DNA of 5,246 nucleotides from an uncultured Lachnospiraceae bacterium (GTDB lineage: Bacteria > Bacillota_A > Clostridia > Lachnospirales > Lachnospiraceae), in the NCBI GenBank assembly GCA_905200565.1, contig CAJKKX010000194.1, positions 1 through 5,246 of the forward strand. Direction: 5' to 3'. This document shows, piece by piece, positions 1-5,246 of this stretch (position 1 is its first letter; each line of letters begins with the position of its first letter). Under the pieces are notes generated by a model. That model saw only the letters and a list, made by a program, of their open reading frames with translations, was not told where the DNA came from and made no database searches. The position numbers and the translations under genes are program-made.

Positions 1-1099
1 CCGTCTTTCGGTACAGCTTTCGTTCTATTCCAAGCTCTGCGAGCAGATGATAAGCTTCCAAAAGCTCCGTCACCGCACTATAGAGATTCGCCGCATCGTT
101 GCGCTCCTCATCATTGTCAATACGTCCGCCCCATTTCCGGATCTGGTCAAAGCGGCATCTGAACAGCCCGTTTGGCAGCGCCGCTCTGCCGCACCAGACG
201 TCCAGCACAGAAAGCCCGCGCCGGAGCGCTTCCTTTTCCCCAAAAATCGCATATTCATAAAGAAGCGATACTGCCAGGGACGCATTTTGTCCCACCCAGC
301 CGATTTCCAGATAATCCCTTTTCTGCTCCCAGCCTTTATCCTTCCAGGTCAGCCCCATACAGAAGCCTGCAAATCCGTCTTCTTCAAAATAGAGCCGGTT
401 TTTGGCAAAATCCATGCCAAGCTCCCAGACCTGTTCGTCTGTCAGCAGGCGCACGCTGCCCTCTTCCCGGCAAACCTCCCACGCCTTGTCTAAAAACGCT
501 GCATAATCATGCTGCTTTTGAGGTTCTCTCACAACGATCCATGCCGAAAAAACAAGATTTTTTTTGCAAAAACAGGTTGTTTCCATATATTTCCCTGCTT
601 CATAACTGTCTCTGGCGCAGTAAACTCTCGGCCCTTCCTGCTCCGGGAAATGCAGCCTCATGCAAAATCCTTTTTTCTCTGCGCGCTCCATTTCCATAGA
701 GCATCCCATCGGATTTTCCTGCGCTGCAAAAATTCCGACGGCAGCTTCCTTTGTCTGGGCAAACATTCCCGCACGCACGCCGCTGCGATGTCCTGCAAAG
801 CGCCATGGAATACCGTCATCCAGAAGCCCCTTCGGTTCTTTTCCCTCGCCCCAGAAATTTCCATTGTAATTCACACCGGGAATCATATAAAATGCTACCT
901 CGCCCTGCAGGATAAATTCCATAGGAAAATCGTCCCAGCTTTCCCTGGCGTCTGTGACCGTAAAGGTACGATTCCACAGCCACATATTCTCTCCCATGCA
1001 GATAAACGTATCCTCCCATTCCCCGTCTCTCTGCTCAACACAGGCAATTACGCTCCCATCCAGCAAAAGCTTCTTATTTTCCATCAAAAAAGCACTCAT
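1..1099 (-). CDS. Uncharacterised Trp-rich protein, possible six-hairpin glycosidase-like (5' part, runs off left edge)
   Basis: An uninterrupted frame of 366 codons runs from ATG at 1099 to the left edge with no stop, so the C-terminus is missing. The start is supported by GGGAGG 7 nt upstream. No signal peptide or membrane segment is seen, so it is probably cytoplasmic. Residues 1-190 look beta-rich and contain a striking Gly/Asn/Trp stretch, IPGVNYNGNFWGEGKEPKG (73-91), followed by DDGIPWRFAGHRSG (94-107). From about residue 196 the protein becomes helical. It contains EIGWVGQNASLAVSLLYEYA (265-284), LPNGLFRCRFD (308-318) and DNDEERNDAANLYSAVTELL (328-347), a pattern resembling helical-hairpin repeats of alpha/alpha-toroid carbohydrate-active proteins. 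That fold, and any role in sugar metabolism, is inference from sequence texture and from its position after a YesM/YesN-type system. No catalytic residue can be assigned, and I do not recognise a named family. Cys is frequent (about ten). The reading frame is certain, the function is not. Confidence 0.85.
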   Translation of the reverse strand, partial: MSAFLMENKKLLLDGSVIACVEQRDGEWEDTFICMGENMWLWNRTFTVTDARESWDDFPMEFILQGEVAFYMIPGVNYNGNFWGEGKEPKGLLDDGIPWRFAGHRSGVRAGMFAQTKEAAVGIFAAQENPMGCSMEMERAEKKGFCMRLHFPEQEGPRVYCARDSYEAGKYMETTCFCKKNLVFSAWIVVREPQKQHDYAAFLDKAWEVCREEGSVRLLTDEQVWELGMDFAKNRLYFEEDGFAGFCMGLTWKDKGWEQKRDYLEIGWVGQNASLAVSLLYEYAIFGEKEALRRGLSVLDVWCGRAALPNGLFRCRFDQIRKWGGRIDNDEERNDAANLYSAVTELLEAYHLLAELGIERKLYRKT

Positions 1100-1103
1100 T
1101 TTT

Positions 1104-1112
1104 CCACCTCCC
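1104..1112 (-). promoter_or_regulatory. Ribosome binding site of the Trp-rich gene
   Basis: On the minus strand the sequence reads GGGAGGTGG, then four A residues, then ATG at 1099. The GGGAGG core (1107-1112) is 7 nt from the start codon, an ideal distance. This fixes the start at 1099 rather than at the in-frame ATG five codons later. Confidence 0.85.
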
Positions 1113-1120
1113 TTTTTCTG

Positions 1121-1126
1121 AGTATA
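1121..1126 (-). promoter_or_regulatory. Possible -10 box in the AT-rich gap
   Basis: TATACT on the minus strand is one mismatch from the sigma-A -10 consensus TATAAT. About 17 bp upstream lies only TTTTAT, a poor -35 match, as is common at activator-dependent promoters. The expected transcript start would be near 1114, leaving a very short leader just ahead of the ribosome binding site. The surroundings are very AT-rich, so a chance match is quite possible. If real, the upstream half of the gap (about 1145-1180) would be a natural place for the AraC-type regulator to bind. Confidence 0.3.
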
Positions 1127-1181
1127 GAAAATGCGTGCCTTTTATAAAATGTTTTTAAATCTTATTTTTTACCAAATTCTC

Positions 1182-2675
1182 TTATTTCAGATACATCTTT
1201 TTATAAACAGAAGGAGATACCCCTACCAGCTTGCTGAACGCCCGTGAAAAATGATACTCGCTTGTATAACCGATTGCTTTCGCAATCGCAAAATTTGTTG
1301 CGTCCGTGCTCACCAGCAGCTCCTTCGCCTTTGTTATCCGCACCCGCATTACAAAATTCCACACGGATTCCCCGGTTTCCTCTTTATACACCTTCGAGAG
1401 GTAGCTTTTTGAGATATGCAGATGTTCCGCCAGCTCTTCTATCGAAAATGTTTCCCGGCAGCAGTTTTTCCGGATATATGCGTTTGCCCGCTCTATTAAA
1501 AGCCTGCTTTTCCCTCCGGCGCCTTCCGTCTCCTCAGTCAGCCGAAGCCCCGCCTCCGCAATTTCTTTTGCCTCCTGCAGTTGATATACCCTGTCGCAGC
1601 GCTCGATCAATTTTTCATATTCCGGCGCCCGCTCCGGGCGCGCCGTCTCTTTCATCCAGCGCAGATATTGTTTTACCGTCTCCAGAACAGTTTCCCGCTC
1701 TTCCTGTACCGCCGCGCAATCCGCAAACCATTTTTCCAGAAATGTCCGGCATTCGTCTGCCCTGCGCGCAGTCAGCCAGATCAGAAACTGCTCGCGGCTC
1801 TCATTCACCGGAATCCGCTCCATATTCTTCTTGTCGCGCTCCATATACTTTGCAAAATAAAACTGCGGCGTATAAAAAAGCCTGTTCAGTGCCCTTTTGC
1901 TTTCCACGCAAAGCGCCGCCTGGTTTCCCCTGGAGATCGAGCTTCTCCCACAGAGCAGCGTGCCCTCCCGGATATATGTCCGCTCTACCTGCTGCAGACA
2001 TTCCTCCAGCTTTTCCTTTTGCTTTGCACGCAGAAAAACTGCCAGCAGTCCGTCACCGACAAACAGACTATAGCTTATCACCTCTTTATTTTTTTCAATA
2101 TCCTGCTGCAAAAAAACGATCTCATTTCTCACGATCGCCAGAACGCTCAATATACACCAGTAATCTGCGCCCTGCAGTTCGTCCGGCAGCGCTTCTGCCG
2201 CTCCCTGGTACAGCTTCAGCAGCTGCTCCTCGTAATACTTTCTTTGAAAATAATTCAGAGAGCTCTGCAGCTCATCCAGCTGTACCTGATAGCTTTCTCC
2301 CTGATCCATCTCCTTTTGCAGCTCCAATAACGTATGGATCAGCTCTTCCCGGTTCACCGGCTTTAAAAGATAGCCGTCCACGTTCAGCTTCAGCGCCTTC
2401 TGTGCATATTCAAATTTATCATAGGCGCTCAGTATAAGGATTTTCACCGCCGGATCCTGCATACGGATTCTGGTAATAAATTCTATCCCGGATATGTGCT
2501 CCATGCAGATATCTGTGATAATCACATCCGGATGAATATTATAAAATATCTGCATCGCCTCCGCTGCGCTCTCCGCCTTTCCAGCCACCTCAAAGCCGTA
2601 AAATTCCCATGGGATCATCCTTGTAAGCAGATCTAAAATATACGCTTCATCGTCTACCAGTAAAACCTTCTTCAT
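1182..2675 (-). CDS. YesN-type response regulator, receiver plus AraC-family DNA-binding domain
   Basis: This is a complete 497-residue protein, about the usual length for YesN-type regulators. Residues 1-115 form a CheY-like receiver: acidic pair D8/D9, phosphoacceptor D55 in VIITDICMEHISGIE, S83 in ILSAYDKFEYAQKAL, and K105 in GYLLKPVNREEL. Residues about 115-155 are a probable coiled-coil linker. The middle (about 170-275) resembles the degenerate cyclase-like segment seen in this family (CGRSSISRGNQAALCVESKRAL). The last ~105 residues are an AraC/XylS domain with two helix-turn-helix units: SIEELAEHLHISKSYLSKVYKEE (411-433) and ATNFAIAKAIGYTSEYHFSRAFSK (459-482), followed by VGVSPSVYKK. 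It is the cognate partner of the kinase just upstream. Phosphorylation at D55 should promote dimerisation and DNA binding. Start is at 2675, with GGGAG 10 nt upstream. Targets are not visible, but in this family they are usually sugar-uptake or glycoside-hydrolase genes nearby. Confidence 0.96.
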   Translation of the reverse strand: MKKVLLVDDEAYILDLLTRMIPWEFYGFEVAGKAESAAEAMQIFYNIHPDVIITDICMEHISGIEFITRIRMQDPAVKILILSAYDKFEYAQKALKLNVDGYLLKPVNREELIHTLLELQKEMDQGESYQVQLDELQSSLNYFQRKYYEEQLLKLYQGAAEALPDELQGADYWCILSVLAIVRNEIVFLQQDIEKNKEVISYSLFVGDGLLAVFLRAKQKEKLEECLQQVERTYIREGTLLCGRSSISRGNQAALCVESKRALNRLFYTPQFYFAKYMERDKKNMERIPVNESREQFLIWLTARRADECRTFLEKWFADCAAVQEERETVLETVKQYLRWMKETARPERAPEYEKLIERCDRVYQLQEAKEIAEAGLRLTEETEGAGGKSRLLIERANAYIRKNCCRETFSIEELAEHLHISKSYLSKVYKEETGESVWNFVMRVRITKAKELLVSTDATNFAIAKAIGYTSEYHFSRAFSKLVGVSPSVYKKMYLK

Positions 2676-2758
2676 ATGCTTTGATCTCCCGTCTCCTTAT
2701 GCGCCTCTGTCGGCACAAGCACCGTTACTTCCGTGAAATACCCCTCTCCGCTGCTTAT
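2672..2758 (-). other. Out-of-frame C-terminal remnant of the sensor kinase (28 codons plus stop)
   Basis: Directly after the kinase codons GYGIK, the -1 frame continues ISSGEGYFTEVTVLVP, then 12 more residues (ending in DQSI), and stops at TGA 2672-2674. LytS-type kinases usually end the ATPase domain with an aromatic-Gly stretch, then a short strand, SxxGxGT-like turn and a last T-x-V-x-V/I-x-P strand. GEGYFTEVTVLVP fits that tail. The TGA overlaps the regulator's ATG as ATGA, a classic coupled gene junction. Joining the two frames would give a kinase of 591 residues. The remnant has no start of its own that makes sense. The sequence relation is seen directly, while the family match is from memory of typical tails. 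Confidence 0.8.
2686..2690 (-). promoter_or_regulatory. Ribosome binding site of the response regulator
   Basis: GGGAG on the minus strand lies 10 nt before the ATG at 2675. A second purine stretch, AAGGAGA (2692-2698), is 16 nt away and probably too far. Both lie in the lost 3' end of the kinase frame, so in an intact operon terminating ribosomes would reach the start directly. Confidence 0.6.
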
Positions 2759-4446
2759 TTTATTCCGTATCCATCGCCAAAACACAGCTTCAAGATCGAA
2801 TGTACATGCCGCAGTCCGATATGCTCCCCGGATATATCCCCCTCTTCCATATGCTCTCTCAGCCATGCTAAATGCTCCGCTGGAATTCCCCTTCCGTTAT
2901 CTCTCACAGAAATCGCAAGATTTTCTCCCTGCTCTTCTATCACGATCCGGATCCGGGCCCCGTTCATTCCCTGTGAAAAGCCATGCTTTATGCAGTTTTC
3001 CACGACCGGCTCCAGGATCATCTTTGGAATCTGCGGATTCGCCCGGCTTCGCTCTTCGATCCGGCACGTAAGTTTATTTTCATACCTGAGCTGATAGATA
3101 TCCAGGTATGCCCTGACATACTCCAGCTCTTCCCGCAATGCCACCATCTTATTCCCGCTCATCGAATAGCGCAGGATATAACTCAGCCGACTGATAATCT
3201 TGCTGACATTTTCCTGTCGGTTCACCATCGACTGATAATCTATCAGCTGCAGGGTATTGTACAGGAAATGCGGTGAAAGCTGATGGGTCAGAATCTGTAT
3301 CTGTAAATCCTTTCGCTTTAATTCATACAGATAATTCTCCCTGATCAATTTATCCATACGCTGGATCATATATTCTATCTGAATGCTCAGTTCGCTCACA
3401 CTCTTCATATCCTGGTAATCCGCAGCCAGCTCCTGCGCCCCCTGGTTGATCTGCATATCCTTTATCATATAGATGATATTTTTCAGCGGAGTCAGGATCT
3501 GTCTGGTAAACTGTCCTGAGAAAAAGGTCACCGCAACCAGCCCCAAAAGAATAACGGTGACGTCAAATAAAAAAATTACCTTTCCAAATCGGTTAAGATT
3601 TTCATATGGTATCGCATATAAATACACCCAGTCCGTTTTTTCTGATTTTACCTCTATCAGCAGCTCGCCGTGCGAAAAGAACTGCTCCAAAAGACCCATA
3701 CTTCCCTGCGCCTTTTTCTCCGCCGCCAGGATATGCTCTGCCGATATCTTATCATTTCCCTGCTCATAAATTAAATTTCCCAGCTCATCACAGACGACGA
3801 TCTTTGCACTCTCTCCCTCCGCGTTCTTTTTCAGGGAATCGTCGATCATCGCCGCATCTATGTCACAGATAATATATCCGATATGCTTCTGATTCTTATA
3901 AACCGGCAATACAACCGAGTACACCCGCATATTGTCCGCCTGATAGTAATCTGTCTCATGTTCTCCGATATAATACAGGCGGCGCTGCTCCTCATTTACT
4001 TTATCAAAATAGGGCAGCGCGGAAAAATCCACTTTTTTTAAAAATTTACTCTGGTCATTGCTGTAAACATTATACTGAAAGCCCTCATTCCCGAGAATAA
4101 TAATATCGCTGATGAAGCTTTTAAATGATGCTATATTCTGCACAAATTCCTTCAGCGTATTGTTTGTCTCCAGCTTTTCGCGATTCGTCATGTCGGAATA
4201 ATGCTCCATTGCTTTCACTACGCTGTCATTTCGCGCCAGCATTACCATCGGCGTCTTTACATCCTCAAAATAATAATCTATCGTATCTACTGTACCGGAC
4301 ATGTTTTTATATGCGCTGTCCAGAATAATATTATTATACTGAATGGTTTCCAAAAGGATGATCGCACTGCTGACCAGAATGGTCACAATAATTAACCCGA
4401 TGCTGATTTTCCCTGTAAGCTCAAATTGTAAGCTGCGCTTTTTCAT
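2755..4446 (-). CDS. LytS/YesM-type membrane sensor histidine kinase, C-terminus frameshifted
   Basis: The frame encodes 563 residues. A first membrane helix (about 12-32) and a second (about 288-309) flank an extracytoplasmic sensor region (33-287) that resembles a double Cache-type domain, e.g. RVYSVVLPVYKNQKHIGYIICDID (174-197). A HAMP linker (about 310-365) leads into the His_kinase module: LTHQLSPHFLYNTLQLIDYQ (386-405) with the phosphoacceptor H393. The ATPase domain shows the N-box EPVVENCIKHGF (479-490, N484), the G1 box DNGRGIP (516-522) and the G2-like IGLRHVHSILKL (543-554). It should autophosphorylate and pass phosphate to the downstream regulator. ATG 4446 is preceded by GGGAGG at 8 nt. 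The gene starts inside the LysR gene (26-nt overlap), so it is probably co-transcribed. The frame ends prematurely at TAA 2755-2757 and lacks the final strand of the ATPase domain, which continues in the -1 frame (2672-2758). Catalytic motifs are all retained, so activity may be reduced rather than lost. The ligand is unknown. Confidence 0.95.
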   Translation of the reverse strand: MKKRSLQFELTGKISIGLIIVTILVSSAIILLETIQYNNIILDSAYKNMSGTVDTIDYYFEDVKTPMVMLARNDSVVKAMEHYSDMTNREKLETNNTLKEFVQNIASFKSFISDIIILGNEGFQYNVYSNDQSKFLKKVDFSALPYFDKVNEEQRRLYYIGEHETDYYQADNMRVYSVVLPVYKNQKHIGYIICDIDAAMIDDSLKKNAEGESAKIVVCDELGNLIYEQGNDKISAEHILAAEKKAQGSMGLLEQFFSHGELLIEVKSEKTDWVYLYAIPYENLNRFGKVIFLFDVTVILLGLVAVTFFSGQFTRQILTPLKNIIYMIKDMQINQGAQELAADYQDMKSVSELSIQIEYMIQRMDKLIRENYLYELKRKDLQIQILTHQLSPHFLYNTLQLIDYQSMVNRQENVSKIISRLSYILRYSMSGNKMVALREELEYVRAYLDIYQLRYENKLTCRIEERSRANPQIPKMILEPVVENCIKHGFSQGMNGARIRIVIEEQGENLAISVRDNGRGIPAEHLAWLREHMEEGDISGEHIGLRHVHSILKLCFGDGYGIK

Positions 4447-5246
4447 CCTCCAATCCTCCCATCGCTTTCACCGCCCTCACAAACCGCAGCACATCCCGCG
4501 GCGCATTCAGACTGTACAGCAGCCCGTAAGGAATACTGTAATCCCAGTTCACCGGAACAGAGACAAGTCCCGGGTGCACCTCCCGCCAGCATTCAATCGT
4601 GAGCAGCACCTTTCCCGTCTCCGCGCAGCGATTAAACACAGAAAGGTCGTAGAACTGCGGCGTATCCTCGATATGTATCTGCGGATGATTTTTCTGCAGA
4701 TCGCTGCGGATCAAGTCGTTGACGCCGGAATCACCGCAGGGCACCATCATCAGCGTCTCGCCGTATAAATCCTCTATATTAATCTGCTCTTTTGACGCAA
4801 AGCGGTGCTCCCGCGGCACCGCTACCATCTTTTTATATCTGCCAAGCGGAAGGAATTCGCAGAGCGAAAGCCAGGCTTTCGAATCGCATACCCCGATCAG
4901 AAAATCAAACTTTTCTCCCAGCTTCCCGATTTCCGAGAGAATCCCCTCGTGATCGTCCTCGAAGGGCACAAGATGCAGCTTATAGTCGGGAAAGCTTTTG
5001 TTTACGCGATACCAGAGATCCATAAACGGTTTTGCCGGGTTCAGCAGAGAGGTTCCCACACAGAAGGTTGTATCATGGGAATGTGCAGCGGCATTGGCGT
5101 CCGCAATGGATTTTCGCGAATAATCGATCATAAATTTTGCATCCTTGTAAATCACTTCTCCCGCCGGGGTCAGACGGATGCCTGCCGGGGTCCGCTCGAT
5201 CAGATTTAATCCCAGATGCGCCTCCAGCGTGTTCATCTGCTTCATG
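4421..5246 (-). CDS. LysR-family transcriptional regulator (3' part, runs off right edge)
   Basis: 274 residues are visible, ending at TGA 4421-4423. The first visible ATG (5243-5245) is an internal Met: the following KQMNTLEAHLGLNLIERTPAGIRLTPAGEVI is the end of the recognition helix and the wing of a LysR winged-helix domain, so about 30 N-terminal residues lie beyond the edge. Residues about 30-56 form the linker helix. The effector-binding domain spans about 59-262, with the FCVGTSLLNPAKPFM start of its first lobe and FDFLIGVCDSKAW (113-125) between lobes. Members bind a small metabolite and switch DNA contacts as tetramers. Here the effector is unknown. The full length would be near 300, normal for the family. 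The gene overlaps the kinase start by 26 nt, so the two share a transcript. LysR genes are more often divergent from their targets, so this co-directional, overlapping position is somewhat unusual. Confidence 0.93.
   Translation of the reverse strand, partial: MKQMNTLEAHLGLNLIERTPAGIRLTPAGEVIYKDAKFMIDYSRKSIADANAAAHSHDTTFCVGTSLLNPAKPFMDLWYRVNKSFPDYKLHLVPFEDDHEGILSEIGKLGEKFDFLIGVCDSKAWLSLCEFLPLGRYKKMVAVPREHRFASKEQINIEDLYGETLMMVPCGDSGVNDLIRSDLQKNHPQIHIEDTPQFYDLSVFNRCAETGKVLLTIECWREVHPGLVSVPVNWDYSIPYGLLYSLNAPRDVLRFVRAVKAMGGLEDEKAQLTI
4455..4460 (-). promoter_or_regulatory. Kinase ribosome binding site inside the LysR gene
   Basis: GGGAGG on the minus strand, 8 nt before the kinase ATG at 4446, lies within the LysR codons for Met-Gly-Gly (residues 262-264 of the visible part). 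A second GGAGG (4447-4451) abuts the ATG and is too close to serve. The placement makes kinase translation likely to depend on, or be modulated by, ribosomes finishing LysR. Confidence 0.75.

Larger units (their letters stand above)
1100..1181 (-). other. AT-rich gap between response regulator and Trp-rich gene
   Basis: This 82-nt spacer is the only true intergenic stretch in the window. It contains A/T tracts (e.g. GGTAAAAAATAAG just after the regulator stop) and the 10-nt palindrome TTTTATAAAA (1140-1149). No GC-rich hairpin followed by T residues is present, so there is no sign of transcription ending after the regulator. Read-through, an internal promoter, or both could express the downstream gene. 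Confidence 0.5.

Noticed and set aside
558..565. Run of eight A residues (minus strand) in the Trp-rich gene as a phase-variation or slippage site
   Set aside because: The frame is intact on both sides and the run simply encodes Lys-Lys-Asn. One such tract in a gene with an AT-tolerant codon choice is not evidence of switching.
47..1147. Overlapping plus-strand open frames opposite the Trp-rich gene
   Set aside because: They overlap one another and are antisense to a continuous 366-codon frame with a strong ribosome binding site. Their translations look random.
1140..1149. TTTTATAAAA palindrome as part of a terminator
   Set aside because: The arms contain only A/T pairs and are very short, with no GC-rich stem and T tract arrangement expected of an intrinsic terminator.
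1244..2437. Long plus-strand open frame of 397 codons opposite the response regulator
   Set aside because: It is antisense to a clear receiver/AraC protein, has a Pro/Ser/Ala-rich low-complexity translation typical of a shadow frame, and no ribosome binding site or recognisable motif.
2755..2766. Canonical programmed -1 frameshift signal in the kinase
   Set aside because: The in-frame bases GGA ATA AAA TAA do not form an X-XXY-YYZ heptamer, and no clear upstream ribosome-binding-like stimulator or downstream stem was recognised. Simple mutation or sequencing error is more economical.
5243..5245. ATG at the right edge as the LysR start codon
   Set aside because: Starting there would cut the DNA-binding domain in the recognition helix. 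The frame is open to the window edge, so this is an internal Met of a gene truncated by the window.

Overview
The window holds four protein-coding genes, all on the minus strand and packed head to tail. In transcription order (right to left) they are: the 3' part of a LysR-family regulator (runs off the right edge), a membrane LytS/YesM-type sensor histidine kinase, a YesN-type response regulator with an AraC-type DNA-binding domain, and the 5' part of an uncharacterised Trp-rich protein (runs off the left edge). No RNA gene, mobile element, CRISPR array or intrinsic terminator was seen. The strong GGAGG-type ribosome binding sites, moderate GC and the YesM/YesN pair point to a low-to-mid-GC Firmicute, most likely a gut Clostridia/Lachnospiraceae member. 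This taxonomic call is inference.

The three regulatory genes are tightly coupled. The LysR stop lies 26 nt inside the kinase gene, and the kinase ribosome binding site is embedded in the last LysR codons. The kinase would overlap the regulator start by ATGA if its reading frame were intact. It is not: at an A4 run (2758-2761) the frame hits TAA, while the -1 frame continues with 28 residues that look like the missing kinase C-terminus and ends exactly on the regulator's start codon. This is either a one-base deletion, a sequencing or assembly error, or less likely a recoding event.

After the regulator there is an 82-nt AT-rich gap without a hairpin terminator. It carries a promoter-like TATACT box and a strong ribosome binding site, followed by the Trp-rich gene. 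That protein has no signal peptide, and its C-terminal half resembles the helical (alpha/alpha) toroids of six-hairpin glycosidase-like proteins.

Working model (inference): an extracellular signal, probably a carbohydrate-related ligand, is sensed by the kinase and relayed to the AraC-type regulator, which controls nearby sugar-utilisation genes. The LysR protein may add a second, intracellular metabolite input. The most notable points are the broken kinase frame, the one-operon arrangement of a LysR regulator with a two-component system, and the unassigned Trp-rich protein.
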